Source of the DNA: an uncultured Prevotellaceae bacterium
GTDB lineage: Bacteria; Bacteroidota; Bacteroidia; Bacteroidales; Bacteroidaceae
Assembly (NCBI GenBank): GCA_902775605.1
Contig: CACYNE010000001.1
Location: forward strand, 96,881 to 160,880
Direction of reading: 5' to 3'
Length of the DNA: 64,000 nucleotides
Shown here piece after piece: positions 15,501 through 23,774 of the stretch (within the stretch, counting starts at the first letter, position 1; the number at the start of each line of letters is the position of its first letter). The notes beneath the pieces are model-generated. The model ran no database searches and was not told the DNA's origin. It saw only the letters and a program-made list of their open reading frames with translations. The translations under genes and the position numbers were made by a program.

Positions 15501-18047
15501 ATAGATAATACTATAGGCCACATGCACATCTTTGGCCGACGAGCCCACCTGCACCGTGACAGGAGTGCCATCATTGGGAAACCTACTGTCAGAAACAAAG
15601 AACCAGTCATTCGTCTCAGTCACAGGACGTTTATCATCCAGCGAGAACACCATGAAATCACGCTTGATGGTATCCTCGCCACAGATAGCCTCAATGGCAT
15701 AGCGCCCACTCTTCAACTTGGGCAAGTCAATCTTCTTGTTTGTATTCGCCTTCTGCCATTTGCCTTTGTCGATGCGATAACGCAACTGTGCATCAACATC
15801 CATACCGGCAGCATTAAACAGGTGGAAGGTCATCTTGCCACCCTTTTCTGCCAACACCTTTTCTGGGACATCAACACTAAGGGCCGTTTTGCGATTGCCC
15901 AATGGCAACGACAGCTCACCATGGTGGGTCTCACCAGCCTGGTCTGTGACGTCTACTGAGACGACGAAGTTATAAAACATCGGATTGCGTGTCTTGGGCA
16001 ATACCATTGGTGTCGGCACCGTGAATTGGCCATCGGCATCAGTTGTCAACTCGCCCTCTGCCATCAGATCGCTTTCCGTATCTCGAGCAATCGTACCCTG
16101 ATTCCAGTAATAAGAGTAGCTCCACCACCAGAAAGCACGCTTTCGCTCCACCTTATATCTCACCTTCGCGTCTTGTACAGGCACGCCGGCATAGGAACGA
16201 GCCGTTCCCTTCACCTGCAGCGTATCCCCATCAGCATAGTCAACTTTCACGTTGGGAATCTCCACCTCGAATGTCGGACGCTTGTATTCCTCCACACGGA
16301 AGGTGCGACGATCCGTGTCAGCGATAATCATATACTGTCCAGTCAGACTCTTACGAGGCAAAGTAAACTCTGTAGAACAAGTACCAAACTCATCGGTAAT
16401 TAGTTCCCGTTCTTCAATGGTCTTGGAATTAGCATCCTTCAAGAGCACAGTCACCTCCTCGCCCTTACGTACTGTATTATCATAGCCATCCTTCACACGA
16501 TAGGCGACGACAGATACCTTAACCGTCTGACCAGGACGATAGATGGCGCGATCGGTAAGGACTGTGGCTCTTGACACTAACTTTGGGCCCCTATAATTTG
16601 AGAAATAGTTATAGCCACCCACCTGCGGACAAGCCTTATCATCTGCTGTCGACACAAAGATGGCATTAGGACGACGATCGCCGAATTTATACACATACTC
16701 CCCTTTGTCGTCTGTCGTCAGGGTCACATCCCTTTCGCCACTTCTCAATTGTATTTTCGCTCCCTTCACAGGCTGTCCCGTTGTAGAGTTGACCACCACA
16801 TAACGAATCCTATTGTCTGGCAGCATCAGGCTGAGCAGACTAAGATCACTCACATAATAGAACACACGTACATTGTCCGTGGTCTTAGGCGAGCTCTCAA
16901 ACTCCAGCATATAGACACCCACAGGCAGACCGGGCAATACGAGCGAGTCTTCGAAATTCTCATAGGGAGCATGCTCTCCAAAGGTCCGTGTCTGCGTCAG
17001 TTCAGGCTGCTCTACCAGCATTTTCTTGACGAGCTCATATTTTTCATCCGAAGCCCAATAGGAGCCCGCCAGCTCCTTGGCAGTAGCATTCACACGATAC
17101 ACGCGCATCGTCAGCTTTTGAATACCACGCAAAGGTCGCAAGAAGATAGGTAGAGGTTTGTTTGGAAGAACTATCGAATCTGATTGCACCATGAACTCCA
17201 GTGACCTCATCACCTTCTGCTTATTGCGAAGAACTTTCATACGTTCCCATGAGCCCCAACGTTTGATGGCATTCTCAAGATAATCCCATTGTTCTTTGAG
17301 CGTCACATCAGTGCGGGTCTCCATGTGTTTATAGCGAGCAATAGCCACCTCTGCCACCTCAGGCAGGTCGGCATAGACTTCTATCAGAGAGTCCAGTCGA
17401 GGCAAATAAACAGAATTCGCGTAGCTCTCCATCTCCTTAGGTTCCTGCTGGCGCAACCATTCCAGACTACTCATCAACGCTGCCGCACGATTGCCAGCCT
17501 TCTGATAATAGTCTTTCAGCACATCGAAACGTTTGGCCTCATAACCAATCACACTCAACAGGTCGTCTCCATAGATACGACTATCCTGGCCTTCAGTCAC
17601 AAAAGGCTTATAGTTCACCGACTTTACAGCAGCCAGTTGCTCTGGATGCTGCAAAGCCTGCTGATAATACTGCTTGGAAATATCGCGAAAGTTCTCGTCC
17701 AGCGTAGGATTGTCTTCATAGACAGCACCCAACACGGTCTGATAGATAGCCCGCAACACAGGGTCTTTCAGCGATTGCTCGCGCTGTTGCAATCGTTCTA
17801 CGGCAGGTTTCAGGGAGTCAGGACTCACACTACTCTGCGATTGAGCAGCCTGTAGTTCTGCCTTCAGCAACTGGCCATAGTTCTTGTCCTTTAAGGCCTT
17901 GGTGGCTATTTTGTTCAATACCTGCTGTTCGGTTTGTGGAAGATCTCTCTTCTGAGCACTCTCAACCTGTTTCCATAAGGACTCGTAGGTCTGTCCAAAC
18001 AGAAATATTGGCATCATCAACAGGATGGTTAAAGCAATCTTTTTCAT
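12510..18047 (-). CDS. Alpha-2-macroglobulin family protein with embedded TonB-plug-like segment
   Basis: Large (1845 residues) periplasmic bacterial alpha-2-macroglobulin, a family thought to trap or inhibit proteases. A signal peptide (MKKIALTILLMMPIFLFG) is followed by an alpha-helical tail-like region and macroglobulin domains, with MG2-like LTDRAIYRPGQTVKVSVV near residue 500. The A2M core includes LPEGLTTWRFMGVAHTEDMK. The thioester site normally reads GCxEQ; here the equivalent stretch is DDCAICQATSF around residue 1323, so the Glu-Gln partner is replaced. Around residues 1035-1065 a segment reading QADDALQGRIAGLDV resembles the plug signature of SusC-type receptors. Near the C-terminus a short heptamer-encoded insert (NSQFSILHSPLK) is present. 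Promoter at 18068-18075. Confidence 0.88.
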   Translation of the reverse strand: MKKIALTILLMMPIFLFGQTYESLWKQVESAQKRDLPQTEQQVLNKIATKALKDKNYGQLLKAELQAAQSQSSVSPDSLKPAVERLQQREQSLKDPVLRAIYQTVLGAVYEDNPTLDENFRDISKQYYQQALQHPEQLAAVKSVNYKPFVTEGQDSRIYGDDLLSVIGYEAKRFDVLKDYYQKAGNRAAALMSSLEWLRQQEPKEMESYANSVYLPRLDSLIEVYADLPEVAEVAIARYKHMETRTDVTLKEQWDYLENAIKRWGSWERMKVLRNKQKVMRSLEFMVQSDSIVLPNKPLPIFLRPLRGIQKLTMRVYRVNATAKELAGSYWASDEKYELVKKMLVEQPELTQTRTFGEHAPYENFEDSLVLPGLPVGVYMLEFESSPKTTDNVRVFYYVSDLSLLSLMLPDNRIRYVVVNSTTGQPVKGAKIQLRSGERDVTLTTDDKGEYVYKFGDRRPNAIFVSTADDKACPQVGGYNYFSNYRGPKLVSRATVLTDRAIYRPGQTVKVSVVAYRVKDGYDNTVRKGEEVTVLLKDANSKTIEERELITDEFGTCSTEFTLPRKSLTGQYMIIADTDRRTFRVEEYKRPTFEVEIPNVKVDYADGDTLQVKGTARSYAGVPVQDAKVRYKVERKRAFWWWSYSYYWNQGTIARDTESDLMAEGELTTDADGQFTVPTPMVLPKTRNPMFYNFVVSVDVTDQAGETHHGELSLPLGNRKTALSVDVPEKVLAEKGGKMTFHLFNAAGMDVDAQLRYRIDKGKWQKANTNKKIDLPKLKSGRYAIEAICGEDTIKRDFMVFSLDDKRPVTETNDWFFVSDSRFPNDGTPVTVQVGSSAKDVHVAYSIIYDQTVLESGTFDLSNQLWNRKLNYKEEYGNGLLLVFAWVKEGRTYTHLTNITRPVPDSELTLKWQTFRNRLEPGQQEEWALTITGPDGKPAKAQLQATLYDMSLDQLIEHDWSLNPYIWLPTPRTDWGWSSLRFYGGQGVWTEVLNGVRELEFNRFDHTIYPTAYVFGRNGRTVRLRGLSKGIQTATVNMAEFEGLAVTQADDALQGRIAGLDVAKIKSYEASSSAMRMTGYDDGSNEEMVIELAKGEQTQMRENLQETAFFYPQLMADSEGRVTLKFTLPEGLTTWRFMGVAHTEDMKTGFLEGEAVANKDVMIMPNLPRFIREGDHATLSARIVNTGEKAISGKARLELIDPETQQVVYAQEQNVDVAANGTIGIVFPYDCRQATHSLLIAKMMVNAGGFSDGEQHYLPILSNKERVTKTVPFTQTKPGTKTIDLAALRSTGKNAKLTIEYTNNPAWLMIQALPTVGHPHDDCAICQATSFYANTIGSYILKQNPQAKDIFAAWSKEQGDETSLMSNLEKNQELKDLVLDETPWVADANREKEQKERLSDFFDANLIDQRLASSLENLKKLQNHDGSWSWWPGMEGSMTMTVEISEMMVRLNQMTSTQNDTKKMLIKSFGFMGKEIVRLVKEMKKNAKKGWIPTFPSHMALQWLYICALDGRELPADVRNANTYLKNLLKKETQNQSIYDKAMSAIVLNNKTYVKSLKEYTVYREDMGRYYDTPRALYSWRDYRIPTQVAAMEAIQRLTPEDAKTIEEMQRWLLQEKRNQAWDTPINSVNAVYAFMNTRSSENTLSPMTSLTALKVDGQVVETSKATAGIGYVKTAMDGDDKQVFTAEKTSTGTSWGAVYMQFMQKSSEIEAQSSGIKVKREILSAEANSQFSILHSPLKVGDRIKIRITIEADRDYDFVEVVDKRAACMEPVKQLSGYRNGYYTSPKDCSTNYYFNCLSKGQHIIETEYYIDRAGTYETGTCTAGCAYSPEFRGTAKSQIIEVK
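12833..12860. repeat. Heptamer tandem repeat inside alpha-2-macroglobulin (4 x 7 nt)
   Basis: The plus strand reads ATGGAGA three times, then ATTGAGA, in exact register. It is in frame and encodes NSQFSILHSP in a variable loop before the last beta domain. Confidence 0.88.
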
Positions 18048-18067
18048 ACGCGATACAATTTAGAAAG

Positions 18068-18075
18068 CAAAGATA
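18068..18075 (-). promoter_or_regulatory. Promoter -7 element for alpha-2-macroglobulin operon
   Basis: The minus strand reads TATCTTTG (TAnnTTTG), about 20 nt upstream of the ATG at 18047. It is divergent from clpB across a 274-nt intergenic region. Confidence 0.65.
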
Positions 18076-18103
18076 ACATTTTTTATTGACATACAGGCGT
18101 CTC

Positions 18104-18210
18104 ACACCTCATAAATATGAAAGTTTAACGCATTTTTTCAGATTTCTCTGTCCATAAGACCATCTAACACCTCAATCCAACACCCCAATATCGAAGTTTT
18201 AACGCTTTTT
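18104..18210. repeat. Imperfect direct repeat upstream of clpB
   Basis: Two copies, 63-72 nt apart, combine ACACCTCA (18104-18111 and 18167-18174) with an ATAT-GAAGTTTTAACGC-TTTTT-like block (18115-18138 and 18188-18210). They could bind a regulator of clpB or of the divergent alpha-2-macroglobulin operon. Function is inference. Confidence 0.45.
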
Positions 18211-18263
18211 ACATCTTGCCATTCTGTCACCAACCACCGACATTTTGTCATATTTCTTCCTTG

Positions 18264-18279
18264 CGGCACGCTCTTTGTT
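18264..18279 (+). promoter_or_regulatory. clpB promoter candidate, sigma-54-like -24/-12
   Basis: The sequence CGGCACGCTCTTTGTT aligns with TGGCACG-N4-TTGCW with correct GG-to-G spacing; only the first T and the C of the -12 GC differ. The alternative reading is a primary-sigma promoter with TTTG at 18244-18247 and a poor -7 (GCTCTTTG, lacking the TA) at 18270-18277, spacing 22. Either start would give a leader of about 35 nt. Confidence 0.4.
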
Positions 18280-18307
18280 CGTTCATGGTCAGAACAAAAC
18301 AAACAAG

Positions 18308-18314
18308 AAAGGAG
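18308..18314 (+). promoter_or_regulatory. Canonical Shine-Dalgarno of clpB
   Basis: AAAGGAG lies 7 nt before the clpB ATG. Such sites are rare in Bacteroidetes, and almost no other gene in the window shows one. Confidence 0.6.
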
Positions 18315-18321
18315 TTATATT

Positions 18322-20826
18322 ATGACAATCGACAAGTTTACAATCAAGGCGCAGGAGGTCGTACAGCAGGCAGTCAACATTGCCCGCCAGAACGGCCAGC
18401 AGTCCATCGAGCCGGTGCATCTGCTCAAGGCCCTCATGGACAAGGCGCAGGACATCACATCGTTTATCTTCCAGAAGTTGGGCGTCAACGTTCAGCAACT
18501 TGACATGCTGGCCTCGCAGGAGATGCAGCATCTGGCCCGTGTGCAGGGTGGCGAGCCTTATCTCTCGAACGACTCTCAGAAGGTTCTTCAGAAGGCTGAA
18601 GACCTCGCCCGCGAGATGGGCGACGAGTATGTGTCGTGTGAGCCCATATTACTGGCTCTCCTCGTAGTCAACTCTACCGTGAGTCGCATGCTCAAGGATG
18701 CTGGTGCCAACGAGAAGGACATGCGTCAGGCCATCCTCGAACTGCGTCAGGGACAGAAGGTGCAGAGTCAGAGTGCCGACGACAACTACCAGTCGCTGGA
18801 GAAGTACGCTAAAAACCTCGTTGACCTGGCCCGTCAGGGCAAGCTCGACCCCGTCATCGGACGTGATGACGAGATTCGTCGTGTGCTGCAGATTCTCTCA
18901 CGCCGCACGAAAAACAACCCCATCCTCATCGGTGAGCCGGGCACGGGTAAGACGGCTATCGTCGAGGGTCTCGCCCAGCGAATCATGCGTGGCGACGTGC
19001 CCGAGAACCTGAAGGACAAGCAACTCTTCTCGCTCGACATGGGTGCCCTCGTGGCAGGCGCAAAGTATAAAGGTGAGTTCGAGGAGCGTCTGAAGAGCGT
19101 CATCAACGAGGTCACGGCCTCCGAGGGTCGCATCATCCTCTTCATCGACGAGATCCACACCCTCGTGGGTGCCGGTAAGGGCGAGGGTGCTATGGATGCT
19201 GCCAACATTCTGAAACCTGCTCTGGCACGAGGCGAGCTGCGCTCAATCGGTGCCACCACGCTCAATGAATATCAGAAGTATTTCGAGAAGGACAAGGCCC
19301 TCGAGCGTCGTTTCCAGACCGTCATGGTCGATGAGCCCGACGAGCTCTCTGCCATCTCTATTCTTCGTGGTTTGAAGGAGCGCTACGAGAACCACCACAA
19401 GGTGCGTATCCAGGACGATGCCTGCATCGCCGCCGTGCAACTCTCCGAGCGTTATATCTCTGACCGTTTCCTGCCCGACAAGGCCATCGACCTGATGGAT
19501 GAGGCTGCCGCCAAACTGCGCATGGAGCGCGACTCAGTACCAGAAGAACTCGATGAGATTACCCGTCGCCTGGCACAGCTCGAGATTGAACGCGAAGCCA
19601 TCAAGCGCGAGGGTGATACACAGAAAATAGCCCAATTAGATAAGGATATCGCTGAACTGAAGCAACAGGAGACCCAGTTCCGCGCTAAGTGGGAAGGTGA
19701 GCGTCAGCTCATCAACAAGATCCAGCAGGACAAGCAGGAGATAGAGAACCTGAAACTCGAGGCCGAGCGTGCCGAGCGTGAAGGCGACTACGGACGTGTG
19801 GCCGAGATTCGCTACTCGAAGTTGAAGGTCCTCGAGGACGACATCGCGCAGAAACTCTCAACTCTCAATTCTCAATTCTCAACTCGAAGTGTTCGCGAAG
19901 AAGTTACTGCCGACGACATCGCCGAGGTTGTGTCTCGCTGGACGGGCATCCCCGTCACCCGCATGATGCAGAGCGAGCGTGAAAAACTGCTCCATCTCGA
20001 AGAGGAGCTCCATCGCCGCGTCATCGGTCAGAACGAGGCCATCACCGCCGTCTCTGACGCCGTGCGCCGCAGTCGTGCCGGCTTGCAGGACCCCAAGCGC
20101 CCCATCGCCTCCTTCATCTTCCTAGGAACCACAGGCGTGGGTAAGACAGAGCTCGCCAAGACGTTGGCTGAATACCTCTTCAACGACGAGACCATGATGA
20201 CCCGCATCGACATGTCGGAGTATCAGGAGAAGCATACCGTCAGCCGACTCATCGGTGCCCCTCCGGGCTACGTGGGTTACGACGAGGGTGGACAGCTCAC
20301 CGAGGCCGTACGCCGCAAGCCCTACTCCGTGCTCCTCTTCGACGAGATTGAGAAGGCTCACCCCGACGTGTTCAACATCCTCCTGCAGGTATTGGACGAC
20401 GGGCGCCTCACCGACAACAAGGGACGCACCGCCGACTTCAAGAACACCATCATCATCATGACGTCGAATGCCACCCGCGAGCAACTGCGTCTCACCATGC
20501 GTCCAGAGTTCCTCAACCGCATCGACGAGATTATCACCTTCCAGCCTCTCACCAAGGACGAGATTGCCCAGGTGGTACGTCTGCAACTCACACGGGTACA
20601 GAAGATGCTCGAACCGCAGGGCTTCACCCTCGAAGTCACCCCGCAGGCTATCGACTGGCTGGCTCAGGAGGGCTACGACCCCGATTTCGGTGCCCGTCCC
20701 GTGAAGCGTGCCATCCAGCAGTATCTGCTCAACGACCTCTCGAAGAAGCTCCTGGCCGACGAGGTCCATCGCGACCGTCCCATCATCGTCGATTCCTTCG
20801 GCGACGGCCTGGTGTTCCGCAACTAA
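18322..20826 (+). CDS. clpB: ATP-dependent chaperone ClpB
   Basis: Hexameric AAA+ disaggregase acting with DnaK on heat-damaged proteins. Present are the N-domain ([12 protein letters not shown]), AAA-1 with Walker [14 protein letters not shown] and Walker B ILFIDEIH, the coiled-coil middle domain (about residues 390-510), and AAA-2 with [12 protein letters not shown] and [14 protein letters not shown], arginine finger region [10 protein letters not shown]. Length is 834 residues, about 25-30 short of usual. The shortfall maps mainly after the AAA-2 sensor-1 (MTSN), where only about ten residues precede [11 protein letters not shown] heptamer-encoded insert, [11 protein letters not shown], ends the middle domain. 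It has a real Shine-Dalgarno and a strong terminator. Confidence 0.96.
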   Translation: MTIDKFTIKAQEVVQQAVNIARQNGQQSIEPVHLLKALMDKAQDITSFIFQKLGVNVQQLDMLASQEMQHLARVQGGEPYLSNDSQKVLQKAEDLAREMGDEYVSCEPILLALLVVNSTVSRMLKDAGANEKDMRQAILELRQGQKVQSQSADDNYQSLEKYAKNLVDLARQGKLDPVIGRDDEIRRVLQILSRRTKNNPILIGEPGTGKTAIVEGLAQRIMRGDVPENLKDKQLFSLDMGALVAGAKYKGEFEERLKSVINEVTASEGRIILFIDEIHTLVGAGKGEGAMDAANILKPALARGELRSIGATTLNEYQKYFEKDKALERRFQTVMVDEPDELSAISILRGLKERYENHHKVRIQDDACIAAVQLSERYISDRFLPDKAIDLMDEAAAKLRMERDSVPEELDEITRRLAQLEIEREAIKREGDTQKIAQLDKDIAELKQQETQFRAKWEGERQLINKIQQDKQEIENLKLEAERAEREGDYGRVAEIRYSKLKVLEDDIAQKLSTLNSQFSTRSVREEVTADDIAEVVSRWTGIPVTRMMQSEREKLLHLEEELHRRVIGQNEAITAVSDAVRRSRAGLQDPKRPIASFIFLGTTGVGKTELAKTLAEYLFNDETMMTRIDMSEYQEKHTVSRLIGAPPGYVGYDEGGQLTEAVRRKPYSVLLFDEIEKAHPDVFNILLQVLDDGRLTDNKGRTADFKNTIIIMTSNATREQLRLTMRPEFLNRIDEIITFQPLTKDEIAQVVRLQLTRVQKMLEPQGFTLEVTPQAIDWLAQEGYDPDFGARPVKRAIQQYLLNDLSKKLLADEVHRDRPIIVDSFGDGLVFRN
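19854..19888. repeat. Heptamer tandem repeat inside clpB (4-5 x 7 nt)
   Basis: Units ACTCTCA, ACTCTCA, ATTCTCA, ATTCTCA and a degenerate ACTCGAA stand in exact register, in frame at the junction of the middle domain and AAA-2. Confidence 0.88.
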
Positions 20827-20861
20827 ATCTTTCGCACAGCGGTGCCATTTACTCATAAGCA

Positions 20862-20900
20862 GCGTCCCAAGTGTTGAAAAGCACTTGGGACGCATTTTTT
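20862..20900 (+). terminator. Rho-independent terminator of clpB
   Basis: A perfect 12-bp stem GCGTCCCAAGTG / CACTTGGGACGC with an 8-nt loop is followed by ATTTTTT on the plus strand. It sits between the convergent clpB and ftsZ 3' ends; the minus side has no T-run. Confidence 0.88.
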
Positions 20901-22161
20901 ATTCTGCCAGCCTGTTCAGCCAGTCTTTCAGTTTTTCTATTGCCGACGACACTATTCTGGGTTCTTCAGCCACAGGCGGTTCTGGTGTCACAACAGGTTC
21001 TGGTTTGGGTGCCGGCTCTGGCTCAGGAGCGGGTTTCACCTCGAAGAGCGGCTCCTGCGTAATCACCTCTGCCATCGTCTTTTTCACAACCGGCTTATAT
21101 AACTGCGGAATCAGATCTTCATAGAAGTCATCCTCGTCTCTGTGAACATCCTTTGCCACCTCGCCACGCAACTCATCTTCGAGGCCCGTTGCCAGGATGG
21201 TCACCTTGGCATCCTCCCCCAGCGAGTCGTCCGTTGCCGTACCCCAAATCACATCGATATTCGGGTCCAATTGATCAAAGAAGTCATCAATCTCCTGCAA
21301 CTCACGCACAAAGATAGGATGCTCGTCGCTGGCATAGATATTAAAGAGGATTCGCTTGGCCTTGCCGATGTCATTACCATAGAGCAAGGGTGAATCGAGC
21401 GCATTGACGATGGCTTTCTCCACACGATGCTCCCCACTGGCGCGCCCCATTGCCATGATAGCACCACCACCGTTTTTCATTGTAGTCTCCACATCGCGGA
21501 AGTCACTCTTCACGCCCCCGTCGCTGGGCAGCACGATAAGTTCCGAGATACCCTTCACAGCATCCATCAGGATATTATCAGCCCGCAGAAAAGCCTCTTT
21601 TACAGACAGGTCCGAGTCAGAATAGACGTCACACAATCGCTCATTATTCACAATCAGCAGCGCATCCACGTTTTTTCGCATCTCCTCAACACCCTTCAGG
21701 GCCTTGATAATCTTGCGTTTCTTCTCAAAAAAGAAGGGGATGGTCACCACGCCCACTGTCAGTAGTCCCATCTTTTTAGCCACACCAGCCACAACCGGAG
21801 CGGCGCCTGTACCAGTACCGCCGCCCATACCTGCCGTCACGAACACCATCTTCGTGCCGTCACTCAGCAGTTTCTCAATGTCACCTAAATTTGTCTCTGC
21901 CTCGCTCTTGCCCAGTTCCGGATTACCACCAGCACCAAGACCAGAGTCACCCAACAGGATTTTCACTGGCACTGGCGAACGCGACAACGACTGACTGTCC
22001 GTGTTGCAGACGGCATACGTCACGCCGCCCACGCCTTCGTTGTACATATTCCTGACAGCGTTGCATCCGCCGCCGCCTACGCCCACCACTTTGATGATGC
22101 CCTGCATTTTATCCTCAACAGGCATCCCAAACTGCTTCAATATCTCATTTCCGTCTTCCAT
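20899..22161 (-). CDS. ftsZ: Cell division protein FtsZ
   Basis: Tubulin-like GTPase that forms the division ring. The nucleotide-binding loop VGVGGGGCNAVRNM (about 27-40), the tubulin signature AGMGGGTGTGAAP (about 110-122), NNERLCD and the T7-loop region (IYASDEHPIFVREL, NIDVIWGTATDDSLGED) are intact. The C-terminal linker is Pro/Glu-rich (about 375-400) and ends with a conserved-looking peptide SSAIEKLKDWLNRLAE. Length is 420 residues. It is not in a dcw cluster: the genes upstream are an unknown protein (3 nt away) and an ADP-ribosylglycohydrolase. It could be the only FtsZ or a second copy; the window cannot tell. Confidence 0.94.
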   Translation of the reverse strand: MEDGNEILKQFGMPVEDKMQGIIKVVGVGGGGCNAVRNMYNEGVGGVTYAVCNTDSQSLSRSPVPVKILLGDSGLGAGGNPELGKSEAETNLGDIEKLLSDGTKMVFVTAGMGGGTGTGAAPVVAGVAKKMGLLTVGVVTIPFFFEKKRKIIKALKGVEEMRKNVDALLIVNNERLCDVYSDSDLSVKEAFLRADNILMDAVKGISELIVLPSDGGVKSDFRDVETTMKNGGGAIMAMGRASGEHRVEKAIVNALDSPLLYGNDIGKAKRILFNIYASDEHPIFVRELQEIDDFFDQLDPNIDVIWGTATDDSLGEDAKVTILATGLEDELRGEVAKDVHRDEDDFYEDLIPQLYKPVVKKTMAEVITQEPLFEVKPAPEPEPAPKPEPVVTPEPPVAEEPRIVSSAIEKLKDWLNRLAE

Positions 22162-22164
22162 ATC

Positions 22165-22719
22165 TTAATCCTCAAATCTCAATTCCACCAATTCTCTCGG
22201 CAATGTTATCACCTTCAGCCTTTCGTACCATATACGACCCGCAATATGTTTCTTCGTATGACTGCTGATAAAGTAATAGCTCGCCCTATACTCATCCATC
22301 AGGTCTAAAAACACCTTTTTGATTCTCGAGCATTTCTCATTGATTGCATTATCCAACGGATTAATCAACTTATCCACGCTCTCCATGATTTTCTCCTCAT
22401 CCATCCAGCGAGCCGTCTGCATATAATAGCCCATCAACTCCTTGCGATAATCTGCCAAGTGCTTGAACTCGATACCCTCTGGATGCGCCAGAAACAGCAG
22501 ATACACCGCCTTGTGCACAGGTTGCAGTTCCACCTCCATGTTATTATAGTCCTCCAGTACAAATCGATAATCCTTGGTGATGACCAGTCTCGACAGTTTC
22601 CCTCGTGCGGCCTCTATGCGCAGTTCCTCCAGCAAAGGCACACCAATAGCCTTCAGCACCAGGTCTTTCCGTCCTGCTGTCATCAGTTGCTCCGTCAGTC
22701 TTTTCACCTCCAGAGCCAT
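22165..22719 (-). CDS. Unknown cytoplasmic protein upstream of ftsZ
   Basis: I do not recognise the family. The frame is open from a TTG at 22815 overlapping the previous gene, but a promoter-like pair (TTTG at 22781-22784, 19 nt, TACCTTCG at 22754-22761 on the minus strand) favours the ATG at 22719, giving 184 residues (MALEVKRLTEQLMTAGRKDL). The product is soluble, charged and mostly helical, with LQPVHKAVYLLFLAHPEGIEF near residue 65, a pattern I associate with Bacteroidetes hypothetical proteins of unknown role. It ends 3 nt before the ftsZ ATG, so expression of the two is probably coupled. Confidence 0.7.
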   Translation of the reverse strand: MALEVKRLTEQLMTAGRKDLVLKAIGVPLLEELRIEAARGKLSRLVITKDYRFVLEDYNNMEVELQPVHKAVYLLFLAHPEGIEFKHLADYRKELMGYYMQTARWMDEEKIMESVDKLINPLDNAINEKCSRIKKVFLDLMDEYRASYYFISSHTKKHIAGRIWYERLKVITLPRELVELRFED

Positions 22720-22811
22720 CTCCTCTGCTGTCTGCTGTTTCTCAATCACGCTGCGAAGGTACGAATAATTTTTGATAACGCAAAATCTCCGCAAGGCTTG
22801 CGAGAATCCTT

Positions 22812-23612
22812 TCAACCTTCAACCATATCAAAGAACTTATCTTTGATCTCCCTTAAATCCGCTGTTAATATGCTATTGCACCGTTCTGCAATCTCTTCTG
22901 GGATAGGATACATACTAGCAGCTATTGCTCCAGCCATAGCCCCGATGGTATCCGAGTCACCCCCAACAGAAATAGCCAATCTAATTACCTCTCCAAACGA
23001 ATTGCCCTCCAAGAAAGCAATGATAGCCTCAGGTGCACTACCTTGGCATGATACATCAAAATAGTAATCAGGTCGTATTTCTTCAATCGTCCTGTTCAGA
23101 TCATAGCCAAATGTCTCCTCCACATACGCCTTAATCTCAGCCTTTGTTTTCCCTTGCTTAGCAAGGAACACACTTGCTGCTATAGCCTGTGCACCTTTCA
23201 CTCCTTCTGGATGGTTATGACTTACCGATGCCGTTATGGCAGCCAGCGCTAAGGCTTCATCGAGAGTCTTTGCATACAAGCCAACAGGACTCACTCTCAT
23301 TCCTGCTCCGTTTCCCCAACTGTTATAGGGCTGCGGATCATCCTCATAAAGCCATCCCAAGAATCTCCCACCATAGCCAGCATTAGGATAACGGAGTCCC
23401 AGTTCCTGCATACAGTATATCAAATGCAGTAAAGAATGCGCTTTATCCTCCGTCAGCCATTTCGCCACCGCGAGAGTCATCACCGAATCATCCGTAAACC
23501 TCGACTGCGGCGTAAACAACTCAAAATCAGTCGTTTTCACATTACAGAACTCATACACCGACCCGATGATATCACCCACCAGTGCGCCCAACATCTTTAC
23601 TTTTTCCATCAT
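22812..23612 (-). CDS. ADP-ribosylglycohydrolase family protein (DraG-like)
   Basis: Predicted to remove ADP-ribose from proteins or small molecules. The dinuclear-metal motifs are complete: GALVGDIIGSVYEF at the N-terminus, SRFTDDSVMT (about 37-46), SHNHPEGVKGAQAIA (about 130-145) and the C-terminal VGGDSDTIGAMAGAIA (about 215-230). Length is 266 residues, typical. It has its own promoter (23628-23635) and begins the run toward ftsZ. Near-palindromic CGCAAGGCTTGCG copies flank the gene (22790-22802 and 23671-23683). The natural substrate is unknown. Confidence 0.9.
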   Translation of the reverse strand: MMEKVKMLGALVGDIIGSVYEFCNVKTTDFELFTPQSRFTDDSVMTLAVAKWLTEDKAHSLLHLIYCMQELGLRYPNAGYGGRFLGWLYEDDPQPYNSWGNGAGMRVSPVGLYAKTLDEALALAAITASVSHNHPEGVKGAQAIAASVFLAKQGKTKAEIKAYVEETFGYDLNRTIEEIRPDYYFDVSCQGSAPEAIIAFLEGNSFGEVIRLAISVGGDSDTIGAMAGAIAASMYPIPEEIAERCNSILTADLREIKDKFFDMVEG

Positions 23613-23627
23613 CTCTTATTTTTTTTG

Positions 23628-23635
23628 CAAAGATA
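23628..23635 (-). promoter_or_regulatory. Promoter -7 element for the ADP-ribosylglycohydrolase gene
   Basis: The minus strand reads TATCTTTG (TAnnTTTG), about 16 nt upstream of the start at 23612. Confidence 0.65.
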
Positions 23636-23683
23636 CTCAATAATAACTATACCACCAAATATTTTTCACGCGCAAGGCTTGCG

Positions 23684-23718
23684 AAAAAAACGAGGACACC
23701 CCTCGTGGATTGTCCTCG
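23684..23718 (-). terminator. Rho-independent terminator downstream of the fic region
   Basis: On the minus strand the stem CGAGGACA / TGTCCTCG, with a 12-nt loop, is followed directly by a run of seven T. It ends transcription from fic and the NUDIX fragment before the ADP-ribosylglycohydrolase promoter. Confidence 0.8.
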
Positions 23719-23774
23719 TATATGCAACCAAAACGCCCTGTTCATCCCATTTTTCCGACGGAATTTAAATTTTT

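Noticed and set aside
13776-15959. Long plus-strand ORFs (353 and 335 codons) opposite alpha-2-macroglobulin
   Set aside because: They are antisense to a clearly coding gene, have His/Gln/Leu-rich low-quality translations, no promoter and no recognisable domain.
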